Notes: generated from the sequence alone by a model not told the origin. A stretch of 64,000 bases of DNA from CAWDVK01 sp963805715 (GCA_963805715.1 CAWDVK010000004.1:372001-436000); one strand, 5' to 3'; positions 49,960 through 59,331 are shown, numbered from the stretch's first letter. Translations and numbers: made by a program.

Positions 49960-51180
49960 ATGGATTTTGCCTACGACGCGCGCACCGAGGAGCTTCGCGG
50001 GCAGCTGCTGTCGTTCATGCAGGAGCAGATCCGCCCCGCGGAGAAGGTGTTCGCCGAGCAGGTGGCCGAGCTGGCTGAGCAGGGCAGGGTGTGGGAGCGC
50101 CCCGCGGTGATGCAGGAGCTGAAGGCGGAGGCGCGCAGGCGCGGGCTGTGGAACCTGTTCCTGGCTCACCATCCCGCGGGCGCCGGCCTGACGAACCTGC
50201 AGTACGCGCCGCTGGCGGAGATCACCGGGCACAGCCCAGCGCTGGCTCCCGAGGCGCTGAACTGCGCCGCCCCGGACACCGGCAACATGGAGCTGCTGGC
50301 CGAGTTCGGCAGCGAGGAGCAGCACGAACGCTGGCTGCGCCCGCTGCTCGACGGCGAGATCAGGTCCGCCTTCTGCATGACCGAGCCCGACGTGGCCTCC
50401 TCCGATGCCATGAACATCGCGACCAGGATCGAGCGCGACGGCGACAGCTACGTGATCAACGGCCGCAAGTGGTGGTCCTCGGGCGCGATGGACCCGCTGT
50501 GCCAGATCCTGATCGTGATGGGCAAGACCGACCCCGCGGCCGAGGGGCACCGGCAGCAGTCGATGATCCTGGTCCCGCGGGACACGCCGGGCGTCACGGT
50601 GCAGCGCGGGCTGCACGTCTACGGCTACACCGACGGGACCCACGGCGGTCACGCCGAGGTCGAGTTCCGTGATGTCCGCGTGCCCGCCGCCAACCTGATC
50701 GCGGGCCAGGGCGACGGCTTCGCGATTGCCCAGGCCAGGCTCGGCCCGGGCCGGATCCACCACTGCATGCGCCAGATCGGCGCGGCCGAGCGGGCGCTCG
50801 AGCTGATGTGCCGGCGCGTCAATGAGCGGATCGCCTGGGGCAAGCCGCTCGCCGAGCAGGGCGTGATCCAGGACTGGATCGCCGAGTCCCGGGTCCGGAT
50901 CGAGTCCGCCCGGCTGCTCGTGCTGAAGACCGCCTGGCTGATGGACACGGTCGGGAACAAGGGGGCGCACACCGAGATCCAGGCCATCAAGGTCGTCACG
51001 CCGCGGATGACGCAGTGGGTGATCGACAAGGCAGTCCAGGCCCACGGCGCTGCCGGCGTCAGCCAGGACTTCCCGCTGGCGCAGATGTGGGCGGGTGCGC
51101 GGACCATCCGGCTCGCGGACGGTCCCGACGAGGTGCACAAGCGCTCGCTCGCCCGGCGCGAGCTGCGCAAGTACAGCTAG
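49960..51180 (+). CDS. Acyl-CoA dehydrogenase (first of three)
   Basis: The 406-residue flavoprotein has FAD/substrate motifs FCMTEPDVASSDAMN, NGRKWWSSGA, ARLGPGRIHHCMRQIGAAER and the C-terminal KVVTPRMTQWVIDKAVQAHG. The fold and length match ACAD10/11-like dehydrogenases. The ATG at 49960 has a perfect AGGAGG upstream. It opens a five-gene plus-strand operon that runs to 55252. Substrate chain type is unknown. Confidence 0.9.
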   Translation: MDFAYDARTEELRGQLLSFMQEQIRPAEKVFAEQVAELAEQGRVWERPAVMQELKAEARRRGLWNLFLAHHPAGAGLTNLQYAPLAEITGHSPALAPEALNCAAPDTGNMELLAEFGSEEQHERWLRPLLDGEIRSAFCMTEPDVASSDAMNIATRIERDGDSYVINGRKWWSSGAMDPLCQILIVMGKTDPAAEGHRQQSMILVPRDTPGVTVQRGLHVYGYTDGTHGGHAEVEFRDVRVPAANLIAGQGDGFAIAQARLGPGRIHHCMRQIGAAERALELMCRRVNERIAWGKPLAEQGVIQDWIAESRVRIESARLLVLKTAWLMDTVGNKGAHTEIQAIKVVTPRMTQWVIDKAVQAHGAAGVSQDFPLAQMWAGARTIRLADGPDEVHKRSLARRELRKYS

Positions 51181-51232
51181 GCAACGTCCTATTACCTTTC
51201 ACCGATACAGCAGCTACCAGGAGGACACAGAC

Positions 51233-51994
51233 ATGTCAGAGGCAGCAGGCCGGGTCGCCATCGTCACCGGCGGGGCGCGGGGCATCGGCGCGGGCACCGC
51301 CCGCCGCCTGGCCGCGGACGGGCTGGCGGTCGCCGTGCTCGACCTTAAGGAAGGCGACTGCACCGACACCGTCGACGCGATCACCGCGGCCGGCGGCAGG
51401 GCGCTGGCGGTCGGAGCCGACGTGAGCAACTCCGGGCAGGTCGCCGCCGCGGCGGACAAGGTCGTCAGCGAGCTCGGGCCGCCCGCGGTGCTGGTCAACA
51501 ACGCCGGCATCATCCGCGACAACATGCTGTTCCGGATGACCGAGGAGGACTGGGACGCGGTCATGGGGGTGCACCTGCGGGGCGCGTTCCTGATGAGCCG
51601 GGCCTGCCAGAAGCACATGGTCGACCAGCACTTCGGCCGGATCATCAACCTGTCGTCCAGCTCCGCGCTGGGCAACCGGGGGCAGGCTAACTACTCGGCC
51701 GCCAAGGCCGGCATGCAGGGCTTCACCAAGACGCTCGCCATCGAGCTTGGCCCGTTCGGCATCACCGCGAACTCGGTCGCCCCCGGCTTCATCGCCACGG
51801 ACATGACGGCAGCAACGGCCGCCAGGATCAAGATGGACTTCGAGGAGTTCCAGAAGGCCGCGGCGGCCCAGATCCCGGTCCGCCGGGTCGGTCAGCCCGA
51901 GGACATAGCGCACGTGATCTCGTTCCTCGCCAGCGAGGGCGCGGGATTCGTCTCCGGCCAGGTCATCTACGTCGCGGGCGGCCCGCTGTGCTAG
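51233..51994 (+). CDS. Short-chain dehydrogenase/reductase, FabG-like
   Basis: The 253-residue SDR has cofactor motif TGGARGIGAGTA, NNAG at LVNNAGIIRD and the catalytic Ser-Tyr-Lys in INLSSSSALGNRGQANYSAAK. Likely a 3-hydroxyacyl-CoA or similar alcohol dehydrogenase, given its place between acyl-CoA dehydrogenases. The ATG at 51233 has AGGAGG upstream, 52 bases after the previous stop. Confidence 0.88.
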   Translation: MSEAAGRVAIVTGGARGIGAGTARRLAADGLAVAVLDLKEGDCTDTVDAITAAGGRALAVGADVSNSGQVAAAADKVVSELGPPAVLVNNAGIIRDNMLFRMTEEDWDAVMGVHLRGAFLMSRACQKHMVDQHFGRIINLSSSSALGNRGQANYSAAKAGMQGFTKTLAIELGPFGITANSVAPGFIATDMTAATAARIKMDFEEFQKAAAAQIPVRRVGQPEDIAHVISFLASEGAGFVSGQVIYVAGGPLC

Positions 51995-52044
51995 CCAGGG
52001 GCGCTGTGCCAGCCAGGGGCGCTGTGCTAGCCAGGGGCAGAGCC
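51990..52044 (+). repeat. 18-bp tandem repeat in the operon
   Basis: Three near-identical copies of GCTGTGCTAGCCAGGGGC cover the end of the SDR gene and the following gap. The second copy has GCTGTGCCAGCC. The array repeats the SDR's own last codons and stop (CTAG), so it arose by slippage from the 3' end of the gene. Confidence 0.75.
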
Positions 52045-52085
52045 GGGGGTACGCGGCTCGCGGCTGGCCAGCGGCTGGCCGGCCG

Positions 52086-53264
52086 GTGAGCGCCGGGGAC
52101 CTGCGCGAGCAGGTACGCGAGTTCCTGGCCGCGCATGACCCGGCGGCGAGCGACCGGCTGGAGTTCCTGCGGGCCCGGTTCGATGCCGGCCTGGCCTGGG
52201 TGCACTACCCGGCCGGGCTAGGCGGCCAGGGCCTGTCCCGCTCGCTGCAGCCGGTGGCCGACGCCGAGTTCGCGGCGGCGGGCGCGCCGACCAACCGGCC
52301 CGAGCGCAACGGCATCGGGCTCGGCATGGCCGCTCCCACGATCCTGGCCTACGGCAGCGAGGAGCAGAAGGGGCGCTGGCTCCGGCCGCTGTGGACCGGC
52401 GAGGAGATCTGGTGCCAGCTGTTCAGTGAGCCCGGCGCCGGCTCTGACCTGGCCAGCCTGGCGACCAGGGCCGTCCCCGACGGTGCCGAGTGGGTGGTGA
52501 ACGGGCAGAAGGTCTGGACCTCGTCGGCCCATGTGGCCCGCCGGGCCCTGCTGGTCACCCGGACCGACCCGGACGTGCCGAAGCACCAGGGCATGACGTA
52601 CTTCGCCCTCGACATGACCGCGCCTGGCGTCGAGGTCAGGCCGCTGCGCCAGATCACCGGCGAGGCGGAGTTCAACGAGGTTTTCCTCTCCAACGTCCGG
52701 ATCCCCGACGCGGACCGGATCGGCGCGGTCGGCGAGGGCTGGCAGGTCTCCACCGCCACGCTGATGAACGAGCGGGTGGCCATCGGCGGCACTGCCGCGC
52801 CCAGGGAGGGCGGCATGATCGGAACCGTGGCCCGGACCTGGCGGGAGCATCCCGAGCTGCGCACGCCGGGCCTGCACGACCGGATGCTGCGGCACTGGGC
52901 CGACGCCGAGGTGGCGCGGCTGGCCGGCGCCCGGCTGCGCCAGCAGCTGGCCGCCGGCCATCCTGGCCCGGAAGGCTCGGCGGCCAAGCTGGTGTTCGCC
53001 CGGCTGAACCAGGAGATCTCGGAGTTCGAGGTCGAGCTGGGCGGCGCTGACGGCCTGCGCTACGGGGACTGGACCATGCGCCGTCCGACCGGGGCCGATT
53101 TCTTCGGCCGCGACCCCGGCTACCGGATGCTGCGGGCCAAGGGCAACTCGATTGAGGGCGGCACCTCGGAGATCCTGCGCAACATCATCGCCGAGCGGGT
53201 GCTCGGGCTGCCCCCGGAGATCCGGGTGGACAAGGACGTGCCATGGAAGGACCTGCCCCGGTGA
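52086..53264 (+). CDS. Acyl-CoA dehydrogenase (second of three)
   Basis: The 392-residue protein has QLFSEPGAGSDLASLATRAV, NGQKVWTSSAHVA and a C-terminal RAKGNSIEGGTSEILRNIIAERVLGLP with the usual IEGGTSEI. It has a standard FAD-binding set. The GTG at 52086 is the start. Its stop overlaps the GTG of the next, related gene, suggesting the two products form one heteromeric enzyme, as for steroid side-chain FadE pairs. Confidence 0.9.
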   Translation: MSAGDLREQVREFLAAHDPAASDRLEFLRARFDAGLAWVHYPAGLGGQGLSRSLQPVADAEFAAAGAPTNRPERNGIGLGMAAPTILAYGSEEQKGRWLRPLWTGEEIWCQLFSEPGAGSDLASLATRAVPDGAEWVVNGQKVWTSSAHVARRALLVTRTDPDVPKHQGMTYFALDMTAPGVEVRPLRQITGEAEFNEVFLSNVRIPDADRIGAVGEGWQVSTATLMNERVAIGGTAAPREGGMIGTVARTWREHPELRTPGLHDRMLRHWADAEVARLAGARLRQQLAAGHPGPEGSAAKLVFARLNQEISEFEVELGGADGLRYGDWTMRRPTGADFFGRDPGYRMLRAKGNSIEGGTSEILRNIIAERVLGLPPEIRVDKDVPWKDLPR

Positions 53265-54476
53265 GCCAGACGACGACGCAAGCGGAGCCCGGCCGCGCCG
53301 CGCGGCCGGACCAGGCCGCGGGGCACCCGGCCGGAGTGCCCGACCTGCTGTACGGCGAGACGGAGACGCAGCTGCGCAGCGCGGTCCGTGACCTGCTGAG
53401 CGATCGCGCGGCCTGGCCGGACGTGCTGGCCAGGACCGAGACGGCGGACTCCTGCGACGCCGGCCTCTGGCACACGCTGGCCGCCAACGTCGGCTGCGCC
53501 GGGCTGCTGGTGCCCGAGGAGCATGGCGGCGCGGGCGCATCGGTGCGGGAGGCAGCAGTCGTCGCCGAGGAACTCGGCCGCGCCGTCGCGCCGGTGCCGT
53601 TCCTGGGCAGCGCGGTGGTCGCCACGACCGCCCTGCTGATCGCGGGCGACGGCGAGCTGCTGGGCGGCGTCGCGGCGGGAACGGTGACGGCGGCGCTGGC
53701 CGTGCCGTTCGCGGCCGGTCCCGGCTCGCGGCCCGCGCCGACCGTCCGGCTGGTCGCGCCGCAGGACGGCGACCCGGCCGGGACCGCCCGGCTCACCGGG
53801 TCGGTCCGCGGGCTGGCGGACGCGCTGCCGGCCGACGTGCTGCTCATCCCGGCCGACGGCGTGCCCTATGGCCTCTACGCGGTGCAGGCCGGCCAGGCGG
53901 GCCTGATCCGGACGCCGGTGACCTCGCTCGATGCCACCCGGCAGCTCTGCGACCTGACCCTCGACAACGTGCCAGGCCCGGCAGATCGCGGCGGGCGGCA
54001 CGGCCGAGCGGGCCGTCGCGGCAGCGCTGGCGGCCGGGGCCGGGGTGCTGGCCTCTGAGCAGCTGGGCATCGCGGAGCGCTGCCTGGAGATGACCGTCGC
54101 TTACGTCAAGGAGCGGCGCCAGTTCGCCCGGCCGGTGGGCTCGTTCCAGGCCATCAAGCACCGGCTCGCCGACCTGTGGGTCGCGGTCACCCAGGCGCGC
54201 GCCGCCGCCCGGTACGCGGCGGCCTGCCTGGCCGCGGGCGATCCGGACGCGGCCGTCGCGGTGGCGCTGGCCAAGGCGACGTGCTCCAACGTCGCGCTGA
54301 AGGCCACCCAGGAAACCGTGCAGCTGCACGGCGGCATCGGCTTCACCTGGGAGCACCCGGCGCACCTGTTCCTCAAGCGCGCCAAGGCGGACTCGATCGG
54401 CTTCGGCACCGCGGACGCGCACCGGGCGTCGCTGGCCCGGCTGGCTGACCTGCCGCCTGCGGGCGGGAGCAGCTGA
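53261..54476 (+). pseudogene. Acyl-CoA dehydrogenase (third) with one frameshift
   Basis: GTG 53261 opens an acyl-CoA dehydrogenase N-terminus (LLYGETETQLRSAVRDLLSD, GLLVPEEHGGAGASVREAAV) that is coherent to LCDLTLDNVPG at about 53975. The C-terminal half (AAALAAGAGVLASEQLGIAE, RRQFARPVGSFQAIKHRLAD, VQLHGGIGFTWEHPAHLFLK) lies in the +1 frame to 54476. One extra C in the CCC at 53977-53979 accounts for the shift. Both parts look fully conserved, so the break is recent or an assembly error. Confidence 0.85.
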
Positions 54477-55252
54477 TGCGCACCGTCGCCGGTGCCGGAG
54501 TGGTCGTGACCGGTGGCGGCAGCGGGATCGGGGCCGCGCTGGCCCGCCGTTTTGCCGCTGAGGGCGCGCGCGTGGTGGTCAACGACCTGAACGTCGGCGC
54601 CGCCAGGGCCGTGGCCGATTCGTGCGGGGCGGTGGCCGCGCCGGGGGACGCGGCCAGCGAGGCAGGCGTGACCGCGCTGATCGCCGCGGCCCGCGAGCAG
54701 CTGGGCGAGATCGACCTGTACTGCGCGAATGCCGGGATCGCGCGCACTGGCGGCCCGGAGGCGCCGGAGGCGGACTGGGACGCCTCCTGGCAGGTCAACG
54801 TGATGGCTCATGTCCGGGCCGCGCGGCTGCTGACCGGCCCGTGGCTGGAGCGGGGGAGCGGCCACCTGATCTGCACGGTATCGGCGGCCGGGCTGCTGGC
54901 CATGCTGGGCACCGCGCCGTACACCGTGACCAAGCACGCGGCGCTCAGCTTCGCCGAGTGGATGGCGATGTCGTACTCGCACCGCGGCATCACCGTGCAG
55001 GCCATCTGCCCGCAGGGCGTGCGCACCGGGATGCTGGATGGCAGCGACCCGGCGGCGGAGAAGCTGCTCGGGGACTCGGTCATCCAGCCGGAGGCGGTCG
55101 CCGGCGCCGTGATCGAGGCGATGGCCGACGGCCGCTTCCTGATCCTGCCGCATCCGGAGGTGGCCGGCATGTACGCGGGGCGTGCGGCCGACACCGACCG
55201 GTGGCTGCGCGGCATGAACAAGCTGCAGCGCTCCGTCGAGGCAGCTAGCTAG
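54476..55252 (+). CDS. Short-chain dehydrogenase/reductase (second in operon)
   Basis: The 258-residue SDR has TGGGSGIGAALARRF, CANAG, and the Ser and Tyr-Lys in VSAAGLLAMLGTAPYTVTKHA. It overlaps the previous stop by one base. Probably acts on hydroxyacyl-CoA intermediates of the same pathway. Its TAG (55250-55252) overlaps the end of a convergent small gene. Confidence 0.88.
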   Translation: MRTVAGAGVVVTGGGSGIGAALARRFAAEGARVVVNDLNVGAARAVADSCGAVAAPGDAASEAGVTALIAAAREQLGEIDLYCANAGIARTGGPEAPEADWDASWQVNVMAHVRAARLLTGPWLERGSGHLICTVSAAGLLAMLGTAPYTVTKHAALSFAEWMAMSYSHRGITVQAICPQGVRTGMLDGSDPAAEKLLGDSVIQPEAVAGAVIEAMADGRFLILPHPEVAGMYAGRAADTDRWLRGMNKLQRSVEAAS

Positions 55253-55353
55253 GCGGCTCCGCGATAGTCGCACCCGCCAGGAGTGAACGGCGCGATAGCG
55301 ACCCGGCCGCCCTGCTCGTCGTGCTCATTGCGCTCCACCCGCTTCACTGCCAT
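55249..55353 (-). CDS. 34-residue hydrophilic protein
   Basis: ATG at 55353, with GGGAGGAA about 7 bases upstream, opens MAVKRVERNEHDEQGGRVAI..., ending in a Gly-Cys-Asp-Tyr-Arg-Gly motif and TAG. The codon pattern is GC-biased at third positions in this frame. It is convergent with the SDR and their stops overlap. No domain is recognised. Confidence 0.5.
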   Translation of the reverse strand: MAVKRVERNEHDEQGGRVAIAPFTPGGCDYRGAA

Positions 55354-55384
55354 GCCCGTTCCTCCCGCGTATTGTGACAGAGAC

Positions 55385-55543
55385 ATGACGTTCAGTAACC
55401 AAGACGGCAGGCAAGTCCGCCCGTCACCACGGGGCCCGCTCGCGCGGGCGGGCGAAGCCGGTGCGGTGGCGGGTGCAACACTGGGTGCCATGCGGCGAGC
55501 CGCCGGCACGGCGCTGGCGAGCCCTGTCGCAAAGGTCTGGTAA
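55385..55543 (+). CDS. Possible 52-residue leader protein before the GNAT gene
   Basis: ATG at 55385 opens a 52-codon ORF, MTFSNQDGRQVRPSPRGPLA..., ending 6 bases before the acetyltransferase start. It is Arg/Ala-rich with no domain and has no clear SD. It may be a genuine small gene or untranslated leader. Confidence 0.25.
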   Translation: MTFSNQDGRQVRPSPRGPLARAGEAGAVAGATLGAMRRAAGTALASPVAKVW

Positions 55544-55549
55544 CCCGGC

Positions 55550-56068
55550 GTGCTTCCCGGCGAGTTCCTGCTGCCTGACGGCACGCCCGCGATGATCTGG
55601 CCGCTGCTGCCGACCGATGTGCAGGCGCTGCGGCACGCGTTCGATCGCCTGTCGGGGGAGTCGCGCCAGCGTCGGTTACTGTCGGTACTCGGCGAGCTCG
55701 ACGACTCGATGATCCGGCAGCTGGTCGGCACGGTGGACGGCATCCGGCACGTTGCGCTCGTGCTGACCGTGTTCCCGCCGGATGGCGAGGAGGGCCCGGT
55801 GGGCGTGGCGCACCTGCTGCAGTACTCCGCTGATCCGGCCACGGCCGACATCGCCGTCACGGTCGCGGACGACTGGCAGGGGCGCGGCGTCGGCTCCGCG
55901 CTCGTCGCGGCGCTGCTGCAGCGGCCGCCGGCCGTCAGGCGACTGCGCACGGTCGTCGACCCGGTCAACCGGGCCTCGCTGACGATGCTCGCCCAGGCTG
56001 GGCGCCTCTCCTGGGGCTTGCCCGCACGGGGCGCGCTCGACGTGACGGTGGATCTCGACGAAGGCTAG
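55550..56068 (+). CDS. GNAT family N-acetyltransferase
   Basis: The 172-residue protein has the acetyl-CoA-binding motif A, IAVTVADDWQGRGVGSALVA, near residue 105, and flanking strands typical of GNAT. The N-terminus LPDGTPAMIWPLLPTDVQAL resembles members that carry a stand-alone acetyltransferase domain regulated by nucleotides. The GTG at 55550 is the start. The acceptor is unknown. Confidence 0.82.
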   Translation: MLPGEFLLPDGTPAMIWPLLPTDVQALRHAFDRLSGESRQRRLLSVLGELDDSMIRQLVGTVDGIRHVALVLTVFPPDGEEGPVGVAHLLQYSADPATADIAVTVADDWQGRGVGSALVAALLQRPPAVRRLRTVVDPVNRASLTMLAQAGRLSWGLPARGALDVTVDLDEG

Positions 56069-56245
56069 AGCGGTGCCAGCAGCGGGTAGCGTCCGTGCCG
56101 CCGCGGCCGGCGATCCTCTGCTGCTGCGTGATGACCCGGATCGCCAGCCCGGATCCGGCCATGATGAGCAGCAAGGCAACGAGCAGCACAGCGGTCAGCG
56201 CTGCCGCGCGCCGCGCAGGCAATGAGCAGGAAAGGCGTGAGCAGG

Positions 56246-56743
56246 ATGACGGAGAACACGGTCCGGCTGGAAGCGGTCAGCGTGCGCAAGCCGGACGACG
56301 TGAACGTGATCATCGGCCAGTCCCACTTCATCAAGACCGTCGAGGACCTGCATGAGACGCTGGCGGGAGCGAGCTCCCGGCTGCTCTTCGGCCTCGCGTT
56401 CTGCGAGGCATCGGCAGCCCGGCTGGTGCGCAAGTCGGGCAACGACGATGAGCTGACAAGCCTGGCCGTCGCGGCTGCCGCCGCGATCGGCGCGGGGCAC
56501 GCATTCGTGATCATGCTCAGGGAGGGCTTCCCGGTCAACGTGCTGAATCCGGTCAAGTCCGTCCCGGAGGTGTGCACGGTATTCTGCGCCACCGCGAACC
56601 CCGTCGATGTCCTGGTGGCGGTCACCGATCGCGGCCGGGGCGTCGTGGGCGTCATCGATGGCTCGCCGCCGGTGGGCGTGGAGGCAGACGCCGACGTAGC
56701 CGTCCGGCACCAGCTGCTGCGTGATATCGGCTACAAGCTGTGA
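56246..56743 (+). CDS. Adenosine-specific kinase family protein (DUF355)
   Basis: The 165-residue protein closely follows the archaeal adenosine-specific kinase family: RKPDDVNVIIGQSHFIKTVE, FGLAFCEASAARLVR, IGAGHAFVIMLREGFPVNVL, VPEVCTVFCATANPV, and RGRGVVGVIDG (partly). The ATG at 56246 gives the family length. In-frame starts at 56222 and 56237 are possible. The family is common in thermophiles and scattered in actinobacteria. Kinase activity is reported only for archaeal members. Confidence 0.85.
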   Translation: MTENTVRLEAVSVRKPDDVNVIIGQSHFIKTVEDLHETLAGASSRLLFGLAFCEASAARLVRKSGNDDELTSLAVAAAAAIGAGHAFVIMLREGFPVNVLNPVKSVPEVCTVFCATANPVDVLVAVTDRGRGVVGVIDGSPPVGVEADADVAVRHQLLRDIGYKL

Positions 56744-56998
56744 TCATCACCGGCTGACATCGTGGCCCGCCATCACGGCCGGATAGCCCACCTTGCTGCA
56801 GGCGCAGTCGGCCCTGGGGCCGGGTGTCACTCAAGACGGGCTGAACGTCCCTGTTCCGCTTGGCCCCGGTGGCCGACTGTGCCGGTCAGGGTGATGAGCT
56901 TCCCCTGATCGACACGGGCCCGCGGGCGGCCGCGCGGTGCACCCCGGCGCCGCGCGGCCGCCGCGCCCGGCTGGCGTCCCTGCCGGGCGGGCCTGCGG

Positions 56999-57535
56999 CT
57001 AGCTCGCGGTCTTGCAGGCGGCGGGCAGGCTGCCGGTGCTGCCGCCATTCTCGAGTGCCAGCAGGCTGCAGAAGCTGGCGATGCCGACCTTCCAGGTACC
57101 GTCCTGGTAGACGGCCGTGCCGGTCTTATTCGACAGCGCGGGCGAGCCGCTGACCAGGATCGTGTAGGTAACCGTGGCCTGGTCCGGGGAGACGATGGTG
57201 ACCTTGGTGACCTTGGCGCTGGCCTCGCTGGCCAGACTGGAGCTGGCCAGCGCCTTGACCACCGGGGCGAACGTCGTGCCGTCCTGCAGAAGCGCGACCC
57301 GCCTCGACTCCGGCGTCTTGGCGTCGAAGAAGGCGACCCAGTCCGCGGCTACCTCACTGGCGGCAGCGGAAGTGCTGGACGCGGAGGGAGAGCTGCTCGC
57401 CGGAGCCGAGGTCGCCGCCGCGGACTTTGAGCTGGAACTGCTCGGGCTGCTGCTGCCACAGGCGGCCGCGCCGAGACCGAGCGCGCACGCGAGCACTATC
57501 AGCGGGAGCGGCCGATGAAGGTGCATAAAGGACAT
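56999..57535 (-). CDS. Lipoprotein with DUF4878/NTF2-like C-terminal domain
   Basis: The 178-residue product has a signal peptide (LPLIVLACALGLGAAAC) with lipobox LGAAAC and Cys26 as lipidation site. A Ser/Ala-rich linker to residue 60 follows, then a compact domain beginning EVAADWVAFFDAKTPESRRVAL with low-complexity resemblance to NTF2-like lipoproteins of actinomycetes. A pair of Cys in the C-terminal part may be bonded. Function is unknown. It is anchored on the outer face of the membrane. Confidence 0.8.
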   Translation of the reverse strand: MSFMHLHRPLPLIVLACALGLGAAACGSSSPSSSSSKSAAATSAPASSSPSASSTSAAASEVAADWVAFFDAKTPESRRVALLQDGTTFAPVVKALASSSLASEASAKVTKVTIVSPDQATVTYTILVSGSPALSNKTGTAVYQDGTWKVGIASFCSLLALENGGSTGSLPAACKTAS

Positions 57536-57693
57536 TTTCCTGGCCTGCCTTAATTGTCAGCGGATCAGTGCCTGGCAGCAACGTCTCCGCCTGTCTGGGT
57601 GGCCTGATGAAAGCCGGAAACCGTATTCTCCGGCTTCCTGCTGCCGGCGGGGCCGGAACGCGCGGAACTGCCGTCCCGCACCCCGGCGTCTCA

Positions 57694-58116
57694 TCAGCTT
57701 GCCGTCTGGATCGCGATCCGGCGCCCTTCCGGGCCGCCAGCCGAAACCGGGAAGCTGACCTCAAGGATTCCCTGGTCGTAGCGGGCTGTCACATCCTTGA
57801 CGTCCGCTGCGGCGGGCAGCGCAACGGACCGGGTCAGGGAGCCGTAGCGGAATTCGGAGTGAGCCGCACTCTTGTGCTCCTCGCGCCGCTCGGCGTGAAT
57901 GGTCAGGGTCCGGCCGTCCACCGTTACCTCGATGTCCTTCTCCGGATCCAGGCCGGGCAGCTCGGCACGGATGACGTAACGGTTGTCCTGAATGTAATTC
58001 TCGATGCGGAAGGTCTGGCTTGCGGTGAACGGCAGCAGAGCCGTCCACGGCGAATCGAGCCAGTCGAATCGGTCCTGGAAGAGAGCGGGCGCCTGCCGGC
58101 GCACAGGCTTGGCCAT
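57694..58116 (-). CDS. Small heat shock protein, Hsp20 family
   Basis: The 140-residue alpha-crystallin-domain chaperone has strands IENYIQDNRYVIRAELPGLD, VTVDGRTLTIHAERREEH, FRYGSLTRSVALPAAAD, and the closing GILEVSFPV with the conserved I-x-V-like C-terminus (RIAIQ). It holds unfolding proteins without ATP. The ATG at 58116 has AAGGAGG at an ideal distance. No HAIR/HspR inverted repeat was recognised upstream. Confidence 0.9.
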   Translation of the reverse strand: MAKPVRRQAPALFQDRFDWLDSPWTALLPFTASQTFRIENYIQDNRYVIRAELPGLDPEKDIEVTVDGRTLTIHAERREEHKSAAHSEFRYGSLTRSVALPAAADVKDVTARYDQGILEVSFPVSAGGPEGRRIAIQTAS

Positions 58117-58503
58117 GACGATCCCTCCTTAGCTTGTTCCCCCTCTTCCGATGCGACTCCGGGCTACCCCGGCAACTCAGAGGCCGAGTACCCGGACTGA
58201 AAGGACCTTCGGCCTCTTACGGTGACAGCGTGATCAGCGCCAGCGTCCGGCAGGCTGTGGTCCTGGAGCGAGGCCCGGACAGCCCTCGGCGGGCCCGGCC
58301 GCCCCTGCCGGGCGCCGGGGGACCCGGGCGGCCGGGAACCCGGGCAGGAACCGGGGCCGGAACCGGGGGCCGGAACCGGGGAACTCCGGGCAGCCCGGAC
58401 CGGAAGTCCCGTTTCCCGGGCCGTTCGACCCTGGCTTGCGCAGCCGCGGCGCGCTGGAGTCGCACCTGACGGATCCGATCAGGTGCGGCTGCCCGAGGAG
58501 TGC
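58117..58503. other. Intergenic region before gpm with GGAACCGGGG repeats
   Basis: Divergent promoters of Hsp20 and the phosphoglycerate mutase probably lie here. 58330-58390 has several imperfect copies of GGAACCGGGGCC, and CTGACGGATCCGATCAGGTG (58465-58484) includes a short GATCCGATC near-palindrome. No gene is seen. Confidence 0.45.
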
Positions 58504-59331
58504 ATGGCTGATGGTGCCAGGAGTACGGCCATGACACCGCTGGCGCCGGGCGGCGGCAGCTACCGGCTGGTAGTGCTGCGCCACGGGGAGAGCGAGTGGA
58601 ACGCCAGCAACCTGTTCACCGGTTGGGTGAATGCCGCTCTGTCGCCAGCCGGAGAGCGGGAGGCCGCACGCGCCGGGCGCATGCTGGCCGAGCACGGATG
58701 GCTGCCCGCCCTGGCGCACACCTCGGTGCAGCAGCGGACGATCCGCACCGCCGAGCTCGCCCTGGCGGCGTGCGACCGGGACTGGGTCCCGGTCCGCCGG
58801 TCCTGGCGGCTCAACTCCAACCACTACGGCGCCCTGCAGGGCAGGAACAAGGATCAGGTGCGGCGGGAGTTCGGCGAGCGGCAGGTCCTGCTATGGCGCC
58901 GGTCCTATGACGCGGCGCCGCCTCCGCTGCCCTCCGATGCCGAGTTCTCGCAGTTCGCCGACCCGCGCTATGCGGGCCTGCCGCCCGAGGCACGGCCGCG
59001 CACTGAGTCGCTGCGGGACGTGCTGGCGCGGCTGCTGCCGTACTGGTACGACGCGATCGTCCCGGACCTGCGCACCGGCGCATGCGTGCTCGTCGTCTCG
59101 CACGGCAACACGCTGCGGGCGCTGATCAAGCATCTCGACGGCATACCTGACGAGCAGATCGCGGCGCTCAACGTCCCGACGGGCATCCCCCTGGCCTACG
59201 AGCTCGGCCCGGGCATGCGCCCGGTCGCCAGGGGCGGCTGCTATCTCGGCCAGCAGCCCGCAGGCCGCCAGCCGAGCCGGCCACAGGCCGGTTCCGGTAC
59301 CCGCCGAATCCGGCACACGCCAGTCCGATGA
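58504..59331 (+). CDS. gpmA: 2,3-bisphosphoglycerate-dependent phosphoglycerate mutase
   Basis: The 275-residue dPGM has the phospho-His in LRHGESEWNASNLFTGW, the SVQQRTIRTAELAL and RSWRLNSNHYGALQGRNK motifs, WRRSYDAAPPPLP, and second His in VVSHGNTLRALIKHLDG. It interconverts 3- and 2-phosphoglycerate. It is followed after 65 bases by an enolase, the next glycolytic step. The ATG at 58504 has GAGG upstream. The C-terminal 25 residues are an Arg/Gln-rich extension. It may be a paralogue of a main gpm elsewhere. Confidence 0.9.
   Translation: MADGARSTAMTPLAPGGGSYRLVVLRHGESEWNASNLFTGWVNAALSPAGEREAARAGRMLAEHGWLPALAHTSVQQRTIRTAELALAACDRDWVPVRRSWRLNSNHYGALQGRNKDQVRREFGERQVLLWRRSYDAAPPPLPSDAEFSQFADPRYAGLPPEARPRTESLRDVLARLLPYWYDAIVPDLRTGACVLVVSHGNTLRALIKHLDGIPDEQIAALNVPTGIPLAYELGPGMRPVARGGCYLGQQPAGRQPSRPQAGSGTRRIRHTPVR

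Noticed and set aside
55965..56222. Minus-strand ORF with a hydrophobic N-terminus (AALTAVLLVALLLIMAGSG)
   Set aside because: It would need a TTG start without SD and overlaps the end of the GNAT gene. Its tail is low complexity. Possible but not supported.
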